Below the pieces are notes generated by a model. The model worked only from the letters and a program-made list of their open reading frames with translations, had not been told where the DNA came from and made no database searches. DNA of 19,803 nt from Clostridiales bacterium UBA4039 (GTDB taxonomy: Bacteria; Bacillota; Clostridia; Lachnospirales; Vallitaleaceae): positions 1-19,803 of the forward strand of contig DGAD01000030.1 in NCBI GenBank assembly GCA_002382805.1, in the 5' to 3' direction. Each line of letters starts with the position of its first letter. Positions within the stretch are counted from its first letter, which is position 1. The position numbers and the translations under genes are program-made. This document shows, one piece after another, positions 7,099 through 13,760 of this stretch.

Positions 7099-7446
7099 TT
7101 ATAATTTTATTAACTCTTTCTCTTTGTATCCTAATATAATACGGTCTTCATCGATAATTAGAGGGCGCTTAATAAGCATGCCTTCTTGGGACAACATTTC
7201 TGCTGCTTCTTCAATAGAGAGCGTGTCTACAATGTCTTTTAATCCGCGTTCACGATAAATCATACCAGAAGTATTAAAAAATCGTCGTATAGGCAAACCA
7301 CTGCGTTGTATTATATCTATAAGCATACTTTGATCTGGCGTTTGTGTTGTAATGTTTTTTTCATCATAGTCTATGGCATGTTCATCAAGCCATTTCAAAG
7401 TTTTTTTGCACGTACTGCATTTTGGGTAGCAATAAATTGTAATCAT
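7099..7446 (-). CDS. ArsC/Spx-family thioredoxin-fold protein
   Basis: 115 aa, the full length for the ArsC/Spx/YffB family. The N-terminal strand ITIYCYPKCSTCKKTLKWL carries a C10-x2-C13 redox pair, and the C-terminal KRPLIIDEDRIILGYKE block is the family's conserved end. Both arsenate reductases and the RNA polymerase-binding regulator Spx belong here; the sequence alone does not tell which, and no ars genes are adjacent. It begins 3 bp after clpB, and its ribosome binding site AAAGGAG lies in the last clpB codons, so the two are co-transcribed and probably coupled. That pairing favours a stress role over arsenate detoxification. Confidence 0.85.
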   Translation of the reverse strand: MITIYCYPKCSTCKKTLKWLDEHAIDYDEKNITTQTPDQSMLIDIIQRSGLPIRRFFNTSGMIYRERGLKDIVDTLSIEEAAEMLSQEGMLIKRPLIIDEDRIILGYKEKELIKL

Positions 7447-7449
7447 CGT

Positions 7450-10053
7450 TTACTCCTTTATTGTAAATTGATAGTCTCCATCACGGTAATCAATAATTAT
7501 GTCATCGCCTTCTTTGAATCGGTCAGCAATCAAGGCTTTACCTAGCTGCGTCTCAATAACTGATTGAACAAACCGCTTAACAGGTCTTGCGCCAAAGACA
7601 GGATTGTAGCTGTCTTGTGCCATTTTTTCTAATGCTACTGGGCGCACTTCAAGTGTCATATGTCGTTCAGCTAAGCGATGTCTTAATTGATCAAGTACCA
7701 AATCAACAATACCTTTAATTGCCTCGATTGTCAATGGTGTAAAAAGAACAATTTCATCAATTCTATTTAACAATTCCGGCTTAAACGTTTGATGCATAAG
7801 GTTCATAATTTGTTCTTTAATTTCTATAGGTATGTCTTGGTCAGCTGTTGCCTGAGCCATATAATCCAGTAATACGTTGCTTCCAATATTCGATGTCATA
7901 ATAACCACTGTATTCTTAAAATCAACAACATGACCTTGATTATCTGTTAATCGCCCATCATCAAGTAATTGAAGTAACACATTAAACACTTCTGGATGCG
8001 CTTTTTCAATCTCGTCAAATAAAATGACACTATATGGTTTACGTCGCACGGCTTCTGTGAGCTGTCCTCCTTGCTCATAGCCCACATATCCCGGTGGCGC
8101 TCCGATCAATCTAGATACGGCATGACGTTCCATGTATTCACTCATATCAATACGCACCATGTTGTTTTCATCATCAAACATCGCTTCTGCCAATGTTTTT
8201 GCAAGCTCCGTTTTCCCAACACCTGTCGGTCCTAAAAAAATAAATGACCCAATAGGTTTGGAAGGATCCTTAAGGCCAGCCCTAGCACGTATAACCGCAT
8301 TACTGACTGCTGTAACTGCCTCATCTTGACCAATGACGCGTTCATGCAAAATATCTTCTAAATTAAGCAATTTAGTTTTTTCTGTTTCTGCTAATTTGGT
8401 TATAGGTATCCCTGTCCATTTTGATATAATCTGGGAAATCTCAAATTCTGTCACTTCTTCTTTAAGCAGAGCATCTTTTTGAGGTTGCTTATGAGCCATT
8501 TGAATATCTTCGAGTTGTTTATTTAGCTCAGCTAAAGTACCATAACGAAGCTGTGCTAATTTCTCCAAATCATAGTTTCGCTCTGCTTGTTCAATCTGAT
8601 GCTTAACTTCTTCAATCTGCTTCTTAATTTCTTTTTCCTTAGTTATTGCGGCTTTTTCAACTTCCCACTTTGATTTTAGTATATGAAACTCCTCTTTTAG
8701 CGCTGAGATTTCACGTTCCAATTCCTCGCGTCGAAGAGCCGAATCTTGGTCTGTCTCTTTTACCATTGCTTCTTTTTCAATTTCTTTTTGCATAATCATC
8801 CTTGATAACGCATCGACTTCTTGTGGCATTGAATCAATATCTGTACGTAGCATTGCTAAAGCTTCATCCATCAAATCAATTGCTTTATCCGGTAAAAAGC
8901 GATCAGGAATATAACGATGCGATAATTTTGCACATGCAATAATCGCGCCATCTGTAATGCGTACACCATGGTGGATTTCAAAGCGTTCCTTTAATCCACG
9001 AAGGATGGCTATCGTTGCTTCAACAGAAGGTTCATTGACAATAATAGGTTGAAAACGGCGTTCTAATGCTGCATCTTTTTCAATATATTTTCGATATTCA
9101 TCTAGGGTTGTTGCTCCGATTAATCGCAACTCTCCACGAGCCAACATAGGCTTAAGCAAATTTCCTGCATCCATCGACCCTTCTGTCTTTCCCGCTCCAA
9201 CAATTGTATGTAACTCGTCAATAAAGAGGATAATCTTCCCATTTGATTCTTCTATAGCTGATAACACACTTTTTAAGCGTTCTTCAAACTCGCCACGATA
9301 TTTTGCCCCTGCGATAAGCGCTCCCATATCAAGGGCATAAATACTTTTGTCTTTTAGTCCTTCCGGAACATCCCCTGCAAGAACGCGTTGCGCAAGGCCT
9401 TCAACCACAGCCGTTTTACCGACTCCTGGCTCTCCAATTAATACGGGATTATTTTTTGTTCGCCGAGATAAAATACGTATCGCACGTCGGATTTCTTCAT
9501 CTCTTCCAATCACCGGATCAAGTTTTCCTTCACGGGCCATATCAACCAAATTACGGCCAAACTTTTCAAGGGCATTATAGGCATTTTCAGGATTTTGCGA
9601 TGTAACGCGTTTGTTTTCTCGCACTGCCTTTAGACCTTCTAAAAATATATCTTTTGTAATTCCCATGTCAGTGATTATCTTACGATTAACGCCTCGCGAA
9701 TGATCAATAATTGCTAAATATATATGCTCAACACTAATGTATTGATCTTGCATTTTTTTAGCAATCTCTTCTGCTTCGATTAGGGTTTTGTTTAGATCTC
9801 TTGACCCATAAAGTTCACTTTGGTTTGTTTGCACTTGAGGTTCTTTTTCAAGCGCGTCTAATAAATGTTCTCTATATTTATCGACAAATATATTTTTAGA
9901 GCTAAGTACGTTGGAGATGAGTCCATGTACATCTTCAAGTAATCCGTAGTGTAAATGTAGTGTATCTATCTGCGAGTGATTAAATTTTATGGCCATCTTT
10001 TGTGCTGTCTCGATGCTTTCCAATGATTTCTGTGTCATTTTTTCAGTATTCAT
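7450..10053 (-). CDS. clpB: ATP-dependent disaggregase ClpB
   Basis: 867 aa, full length. Hsp100 machine that pulls proteins out of aggregates with DnaK/DnaJ in the cytosol. Domains in order: N-domain (1-145), NBD1 with Walker A GEPGVGKT (207-214), Walker B D279-E280 and Arg fingers R332-R333; the coiled-coil middle domain (about 405-525) that marks ClpB rather than ClpA/C; NBD2 with GPTGVGKT (608-615), pore loop GYVGYE (655-660) and Walker B D680-E681; and the C-terminal domain. No LGF/IGF-type ClpP-binding loop was noticed. The ribosome binding site AAAGGAGTGG precedes the ATG. Regulated by a CIRCE element just upstream. Confidence 0.98.
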   Translation of the reverse strand: MNTEKMTQKSLESIETAQKMAIKFNHSQIDTLHLHYGLLEDVHGLISNVLSSKNIFVDKYREHLLDALEKEPQVQTNQSELYGSRDLNKTLIEAEEIAKKMQDQYISVEHIYLAIIDHSRGVNRKIITDMGITKDIFLEGLKAVRENKRVTSQNPENAYNALEKFGRNLVDMAREGKLDPVIGRDEEIRRAIRILSRRTKNNPVLIGEPGVGKTAVVEGLAQRVLAGDVPEGLKDKSIYALDMGALIAGAKYRGEFEERLKSVLSAIEESNGKIILFIDELHTIVGAGKTEGSMDAGNLLKPMLARGELRLIGATTLDEYRKYIEKDAALERRFQPIIVNEPSVEATIAILRGLKERFEIHHGVRITDGAIIACAKLSHRYIPDRFLPDKAIDLMDEALAMLRTDIDSMPQEVDALSRMIMQKEIEKEAMVKETDQDSALRREELEREISALKEEFHILKSKWEVEKAAITKEKEIKKQIEEVKHQIEQAERNYDLEKLAQLRYGTLAELNKQLEDIQMAHKQPQKDALLKEEVTEFEISQIISKWTGIPITKLAETEKTKLLNLEDILHERVIGQDEAVTAVSNAVIRARAGLKDPSKPIGSFIFLGPTGVGKTELAKTLAEAMFDDENNMVRIDMSEYMERHAVSRLIGAPPGYVGYEQGGQLTEAVRRKPYSVILFDEIEKAHPEVFNVLLQLLDDGRLTDNQGHVVDFKNTVVIMTSNIGSNVLLDYMAQATADQDIPIEIKEQIMNLMHQTFKPELLNRIDEIVLFTPLTIEAIKGIVDLVLDQLRHRLAERHMTLEVRPVALEKMAQDSYNPVFGARPVKRFVQSVIETQLGKALIADRFKEGDDIIIDYRDGDYQFTIKE

Positions 10054-10069
10054 AACACCACTCCTTTCT

Positions 10070-10096
10070 TTAGCACTCTCTTCGTTAGAGTGCTGA
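10070..10096 (-). promoter_or_regulatory. CIRCE operator (HrcA site) of clpB
   Basis: On the plus strand TTAGCACTC (10070-10078), 9 bp, GAGTGCTGA (10088-10096): one mismatch to the consensus TTAGCACTC-N9-GAGTGCTAA. It sits at the predicted transcription start, between promoter and ribosome binding site, the usual place for HrcA repression. Confidence 0.95.
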
Positions 10097-10103
10097 TAAA
10101 ATA

Positions 10104-10132
10104 ATAATACAAAAAAACCACCTATTTGTCAA
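10104..10132 (-). promoter_or_regulatory. Sigma-A promoter of clpB
   Basis: Perfect -35 TTGACA (10127-10132), 17-bp spacer, -10 TATTAT (10104-10109) on the minus strand, immediately followed by the CIRCE element. The -35 lies in the loop of the upstream gene's terminator. Confidence 0.9.
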
Positions 10133-10141
10133 CAGATGGTT
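10111..10141 (-). terminator. Rho-independent terminator of the gntR gene
   Basis: On the minus strand AACCATCTGT (10132-10141) pairs over 10 bp, with two wobbles, with ATAGGTGGTT (10116-10125) around a 6-nt loop, then a T-run (10111-10115). It lies 31 bp past the gntR stop codon. Confidence 0.8.
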
Positions 10142-10172
10142 TCTATTTTCATTTTTATATTACTTGTCATCG

Positions 10173-10862
10173 TTACAATGAATAATGCACCTTACACCGT
10201 TCCATACCATATTTAATATGCTGTTCCATAGCTTGATATGCTTTTTCGGGGTCACGTTCTAGCAAGGCATCCATAATTTTTTTATGGTCCGCTAAAACGA
10301 CTTCACTCATTTCAGGATTATCCTTTGTCTTGGCATACCCACCTTTGATTCCATTATTAATAATTGGAATGATACGATTCATGATAGGGTTATGTGTTGC
10401 TTGGGCAATGGAATTATGAAAGCGAATATCTGCACCGGTATGGTTTTTTCCAGCTTTTATTTTTTCGCATACTTGTTCATAAGCTTTTTGTATATGGATA
10501 ATTTCTTCATCTGTTCCTCGTATTGCTGCAAGTCGAATCATCTGTGGTTCTAAAATTAAGCGCATCTCAAAAAAATGGAGCAATAAGTTATCTTCTTCCA
10601 TAAAATATAGCCCCAACGGATCATTCGATACCCCCGGATTATCTGTAACAAATGTTCCTCTCCCTCGTTTAACTTCTAAAACATTCGTTGAAACAAGAAT
10701 CTTAATTGCTTCACGAACGGTTGACCTACTGACATTAATGACCTCTGATAGCTCAATCTCGTTGGGCAATTTATCACCGGGTTCAAGATTTTTCTCCATA
10801 ATCATTTGTCGAATATCATCAGCAACTTTTTCAGATAGAATACCTTTATCATATATTCCCAT
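10173..10862 (-). CDS. GntR-family transcriptional regulator, FadR subfamily (FCD domain)
   Basis: 229 aa. N-terminal winged HTH (about 8-75) with the GntR signature PGDKLPNEIELSE and VSRSTVREAIKIL. The C-terminal all-helical FCD domain (about 90-220) keeps the metal/ligand residues D145, H149, H193 and H215. Such proteins usually respond to small organic acids or sugar acids. It sits directly downstream of eda-kdgK on the same strand, and a perfect FadR-type palindrome lies at the eda start site, so it is most likely the local repressor responding to KDG, KDPG or a related uronate product (inference). AGGGAGG precedes the ATG. Confidence 0.92.
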   Translation of the reverse strand: MGIYDKGILSEKVADDIRQMIMEKNLEPGDKLPNEIELSEVINVSRSTVREAIKILVSTNVLEVKRGRGTFVTDNPGVSNDPLGLYFMEEDNLLLHFFEMRLILEPQMIRLAAIRGTDEEIIHIQKAYEQVCEKIKAGKNHTGADIRFHNSIAQATHNPIMNRIIPIINNGIKGGYAKTKDNPEMSEVVLADHKKIMDALLERDPEKAYQAMEQHIKYGMERCKVHYSL

Positions 10863-10894
10863 CTTTTCCTCCCTTTATATATCGCTAGAACAAA

Positions 10895-10907
10895 GCGATT
10901 ATATCGC
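10895..10907 (-). promoter_or_regulatory. Possible gntR-proximal promoter with palindromic -10
   Basis: A perfect -10 TATAAT (10898-10903) lies inside the inverted repeat GCGAT-ATA-ATCGC. The best -35 in range (TTATCT, 16 bp away) is poor. A second copy of the half-site, AGCGATATATAA, follows before the ribosome binding site (plus strand 10876-10887), so autoregulation is possible. Confidence 0.4.
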
Positions 10908-10966
10908 GTTATTTCAAAGAGATAACCTTCATATTTGAAAAGTTTTCTCTATATACTTTTTGCATT

Positions 10967-11004
10967 AAAAAACTGATATTGAGCACCATGACCCAATATC
11001 AGTT
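10967..11004 (-). terminator. Terminator downstream of kdgK / possible attenuator before gntR
   Basis: On the minus strand AACTGATATTG (10994-11004) pairs perfectly over 11 bp with CAATATCAGTT (10971-10981) around a 12-nt loop, followed by a T-run (10967-10970 plus the stem's end). Confidence 0.88.
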
Positions 11005-11020
11005 ATTAAGCCTGCCTGAT

Positions 11021-11050
11021 ATTATACTATGTATTTTCTGTTCGTGTCAA
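11021..11050 (-). promoter_or_regulatory. Strong promoter between the kdgK stop and its terminator
   Basis: Perfect -35 TTGACA (11045-11050) and perfect -10 TATAAT (11021-11026) with an 18-bp spacer, starting 8 bp after the kdgK stop. The transcript would meet the 10971-11004 hairpin about 10 nt from its start, then reach gntR if it reads through. Confidence 0.65.
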
Positions 11051-11058
11051 ATACTAGC

Positions 11059-12081
11059 TTATCTTTGAACGCGTCCAGATGCATCGCCTTCAATAAGTGT
11101 TTTAACTTCACTTACTGTTGCAAGGTTTGCATCACCAAAAATCGTTTGTTTTAATGCGGATGCACCAACAGCAAATTCTAATGCATACTTGAAGTCATCA
11201 CTTGATAACAATCCATAAATCAATCCACCTGCAAATGAGTCTCCACCACCCACACGGTCAACAATACGAATATCGTAGTGTTTTGATTGATAGAATTCAT
11301 TTCCATCATAGATCAGTGCCGACCAGCCATTATCTGATGCTGAGTGGCTTTCTCGAAGTGTTGTGACAACGTATTTGAATCCAAACTGTTCTTTCATTTG
11401 TTTAAAAATACTCTTATATCCATCTAATTCCAATTCACCTGAAGTAACGTCTGTTGTTCCAGGTTTAAATCCTAATACTTTTTCAGCATCTTCTTCATTA
11501 CCAATACAAACATCCACATATTGCATTAAGTTTGTCATGCAAGCTTTTGCTTCCTCTGGAGTCCAAAGCTTTTTACGGTAATTCAAGTCAACAGAAACCA
11601 TAACGTTATGACGTTTTGCTGCTTTTAATGCTTCTTCAGTTAGTATCGCCGCTTCTTTACTAAGCGCAGGTGTAATTCCTGAAAAATGGAACCAGTCTAC
11701 CCCTTCAAAAATTGCATCAAAATCAAAATCAGCTGCTGTTGCTTCTGCAATTGAAGAGTTTGCACGGTCATAAACAACTTGTGACGCTCGCATTGATGCA
11801 CCATGCTCAAGGTAGTATATACCTACACGGTCACCGCCACGAACAACGTGTTCTGTGTTAACGCCATAATTGCGAAGGTGATTAATTGCACTTTGTCCAA
11901 TTGGATTATCTGGCAATTTTGATACAAAACTTGCATCCATTCCATAGTTTGCTAGAGATACAGCTACATTGGCCTCTCCACCACCATACACAACATCAAA
12001 GCTTTGCGCTTGTACAAAACGTTGTTTATCTGGGGGAGATAATCTTAGCATTATTTCGCCTAAAGTAACAATTTTTTTCAT
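11059..12081 (-). CDS. kdgK: 2-keto-3-deoxygluconate kinase (PfkB family)
   Basis: 340 aa cytosolic ribokinase-family sugar kinase. It phosphorylates 2-keto-3-deoxygluconate (KDG) to KDPG using ATP. The N-terminus VTLGEIMLRLSPP and the glycine motif GGGEANVAVSLANYG (33-47) are typical of KdgK. The anion-hole/catalytic signature DRVGGGDSFAGG is at 275-286 with D281 as the base. It begins 18 bp after eda, with GGAGG 9 nt before the ATG, so the two are one operon. KdgK makes the substrate that Eda splits, which fixes the pathway. Close relatives also act on other sugar acids, so KDG is the best but not the only candidate. Confidence 0.92.
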   Translation of the reverse strand: MKKIVTLGEIMLRLSPPDKQRFVQAQSFDVVYGGGEANVAVSLANYGMDASFVSKLPDNPIGQSAINHLRNYGVNTEHVVRGGDRVGIYYLEHGASMRASQVVYDRANSSIAEATAADFDFDAIFEGVDWFHFSGITPALSKEAAILTEEALKAAKRHNVMVSVDLNYRKKLWTPEEAKACMTNLMQYVDVCIGNEEDAEKVLGFKPGTTDVTSGELELDGYKSIFKQMKEQFGFKYVVTTLRESHSASDNGWSALIYDGNEFYQSKHYDIRIVDRVGGGDSFAGGLIYGLLSSDDFKYALEFAVGASALKQTIFGDANLATVSEVKTLIEGDASGRVQR

Positions 12082-12099
12082 ATTAATAGTCCTCCAATA

Positions 12100-12747
12100 T
12101 TATAATTCTGCTCTTGCTTCCTTAACTGCTTGAACAAATTTCTTTGCTGTTTCTGTAACAGATTCATAGTCGCCTGTTTTTGCACCTTTGGTTAAAACAC
12201 TACCTACACCAATAGCCACTGCACCTTTTTGAATCCATTCTTTTGCATTTCCAAGATCAACGCCACCTGTTGGCATATAGTTTCCTTGAGGCATAGGTCC
12301 TTTAAACGCTCCAATAATTGAAGGGCCAAATGCATTGCCTGGGAATACTTTACAAATATCTACACCTGCTTCAAGCGCAGCCACAACTTCTTTTGGTGTC
12401 ATCACACCTGGCATAACAGGGATTGAATATCTATTACACATCTTGACTGTCTCTAAATCAAAATATGGACTTACAATATATTTTGCACCTGCTAAAATAC
12501 AAGCTCGTGCTGACTCAGGATCTAAAACCGTTCCCGCGCCAATAATAACATCTTCATCTTTATATTCTTCAACCAAATCTTTAATAATGTCAACAGCTCC
12601 TGGAACCGTCAAAGTAATTTCTAAGGCTTTAATTCCACCTTTTTTTACAGCTTCAATAATATTTAATCCTTGTTCTTTTGATTCTGCACGTACAACTGCA
12701 ACTACACCGCTATCGATGATTGCATTCAATGTATCATATTTTTTCAT
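12100..12747 (-). CDS. eda: KDPG / KHG aldolase
   Basis: 215 aa, full length, class I TIM-barrel aldolase. It splits 2-keto-3-deoxy-6-phosphogluconate to pyruvate and glyceraldehyde-3-phosphate. The Schiff-base lysine is K133 in ICKVFPG, E43 in the ALEIT strand is the general acid/base position, and VVAVVRAE near residues 15-22 is the usual first strand. GGAGG lies 7 nt before the ATG. It is the first gene of the eda-kdgK operon. No gene supplying KDG (uronate dehydratases, isomerases) is in the window, so the substrate comes from elsewhere. Confidence 0.95.
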   Translation of the reverse strand: MKKYDTLNAIIDSGVVAVVRAESKEQGLNIIEAVKKGGIKALEITLTVPGAVDIIKDLVEEYKDEDVIIGAGTVLDPESARACILAGAKYIVSPYFDLETVKMCNRYSIPVMPGVMTPKEVVAALEAGVDICKVFPGNAFGPSIIGAFKGPMPQGNYMPTGGVDLGNAKEWIQKGAVAIGVGSVLTKGAKTGDYESVTETAKKFVQAVKEARAEL

Positions 12748-12867
12748 TATAATACCTCCGATTTGTTTTTAGAGAGCTTCAAGGGCCGTTTATTGTTGAG
12801 CTAGTACAAATCACGAACCCCTGAAATTTTTTAGGGGAATAAAACTTCTTTTTGTTATCTGCAGTCT
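12748..12867 (-). promoter_or_regulatory. Structured 5' leader of eda-kdgK
   Basis: The predicted leader is about 130 nt. CCCCT (12833-12837) and AGGGG (12818-12822) can form a 5-bp stem, and TAGCTCAA and TTGAAGCT further down form a 7-bp stem with one bulge. No known riboswitch class was recognised, and there is no T-run making a clear terminator. Confidence 0.35.
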
Positions 12868-12880
12868 GTTGTCAGACAAC
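12868..12880. promoter_or_regulatory. Perfect FadR/GntR-type operator at the eda start site
   Basis: GTTGTC-A-GACAAC is a perfect 13-bp palindrome matching the T-x-GT-x3-AC-x-A pattern of FadR-subfamily GntR sites. It lies just downstream of the -10, over the predicted start of transcription, where a bound repressor would block initiation. The GntR gene at 10173-10862 is the obvious candidate. Confidence 0.8.
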
Positions 12881-12887
12881 TAACTCT

Positions 12888-12916
12888 ATCATATACCCCA
12901 TTCGGGGTATTGTCAA
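12888..12916 (-). promoter_or_regulatory. Promoter of the eda-kdgK operon
   Basis: Perfect -35 TTGACA (12911-12916), 17-bp spacer, -10 TATGAT (12888-12893). The -35 begins 4 bp past the stop codon of the upstream reductase gene. The spacer is almost wholly an inverted repeat, ATACCCC-N4-GGGGTAT (12893-12910). Confidence 0.85.
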
Positions 12917-12920
12917 TAGG

Positions 12921-13664
12921 TTAATATAAATTTTCTAGAATAAATGCTTCTTTCTTGTCAAACACCATATCTTCTGGGCTAACGCCTATTTTCTTTAGTT
13001 CCTGATAAACTTGAACCAAAAACTCATCGCCACCTACAATATAAAATATACCTTCCTTCATTGTTGGGCGATCTACAAATAATTCTTGCAATGTTGTATA
13101 AAATCCCTGTCGTGAATCTACATAATATTGCTTGAATTTTCGTTCTTGCTTCATGTATGCTTGCATCTCATCATAAAACAAATATTCTGTGCTCGAGTCT
13201 ACATTTAAACTCGTTACACTAGGAATACCCTGTGTGTTTTGTAAATATTTTTTGATGAGTGGACGCATGGTTGCAAGACCTACTCCTGCTGACAAAAAAA
13301 TGAGTGGGCGGTCTTGACGTCGAAGCACCAAGCGACTTCCAACTTTAAACAAGTAGAACACATCGCCTTTTTGTGCTGTTCTTAACTCACGTTTAAAATC
13401 TGTACATGGTTCCGGCAAACGCGTTGTCATTCTAAGCGTATCTTCATCCATCAGTGAACAAATTGAAAAATGCCGTACATTTTTCTTTTCCCACCATCCC
13501 ATTTCTTCATTAAAATGGTTTAGAGCAAGATGTGTATGCGCTCCTTCTTCCCAAGATAAGTCTTTGGGTTTGGTAAAAATATATGTATAAGTGTTTTTTG
13601 CTTCTTTTATAATGTCTAATAAAAAAATCTCATAAACTGTATAATTTTTAGATGTTTTAAGCAT
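12921..13664 (-). CDS. Ferredoxin/flavodoxin NAD(P)H reductase-like flavoprotein, iron regulated
   Basis: 247 aa. FAD-binding beta-barrel (about 10-110) with RHFSICS (64-70) in the place of the RxYS flavin motif, then the NAD(P)-binding half with LSAGVGLATMRPL (124-136) and IVGGDEF (209-215) in place of the usual CGP-x2-M. It has no 2Fe-2S cysteine motif and no membrane segment, so it is a single-module cytosolic reductase whose partner is not encoded here. A perfect Fur box covers its promoter, so it should be made under iron starvation; ferric-siderophore or haem-related reduction, or a flavodoxin partner, are plausible (inference). AAGGAGTG lies 5 nt before the ATG. Confidence 0.8.
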   Translation of the reverse strand: MLKTSKNYTVYEIFLLDIIKEAKNTYTYIFTKPKDLSWEEGAHTHLALNHFNEEMGWWEKKNVRHFSICSLMDEDTLRMTTRLPEPCTDFKRELRTAQKGDVFYLFKVGSRLVLRRQDRPLIFLSAGVGLATMRPLIKKYLQNTQGIPSVTSLNVDSSTEYLFYDEMQAYMKQERKFKQYYVDSRQGFYTTLQELFVDRPTMKEGIFYIVGGDEFLVQVYQELKKIGVSPEDMVFDKKEAFILENLY

Positions 13665-13678
13665 CAGATCACTCCTTA

Positions 13679-13709
13679 ATCATAAATGATAATAATTATC
13701 ATTTATGAT
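13679..13709. promoter_or_regulatory. 31-bp perfect palindrome containing a Fur box
   Basis: The two 15-bp arms are exact inverted copies around one central A (13694). The core TGATAAT-A-ATTATCA is a perfect 7-1-7 Fur box. The palindrome covers most of the -10 and the predicted start of the reductase gene and ends next to its ribosome binding site. Confidence 0.93.
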
Positions 13710-13733
13710 AGCACATCTTTTCATTTAATTCAA
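13705..13733 (-). promoter_or_regulatory. Promoter of the reductase gene
   Basis: -35 TTGAAT (13728-13733), 17-bp spacer, -10 TATCAT (13705-13710), the last overlapping the right arm of the Fur palindrome. Confidence 0.7.
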
Positions 13734-13760
13734 TATAAACGACACAAAATTTAGTAGCCT

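Noticed and set aside
7099..7446. Arsenic resistance gene arsC
   Set aside because: No arsR, arsB or acr3 nearby, and the gene is coupled to clpB; left as ArsC/Spx family without a symbol.
11059..12747. Complete uronate or Entner-Doudoroff cluster
   Set aside because: Only eda, kdgK and a regulator are present; no uxaA/uxuA, kduI/D, edd or zwf gene is in the window.
12335..12772. 145-codon open frame on the plus strand over eda
   Set aside because: Antisense to a clearly conserved aldolase, with no ribosome binding site and no recognisable domain.
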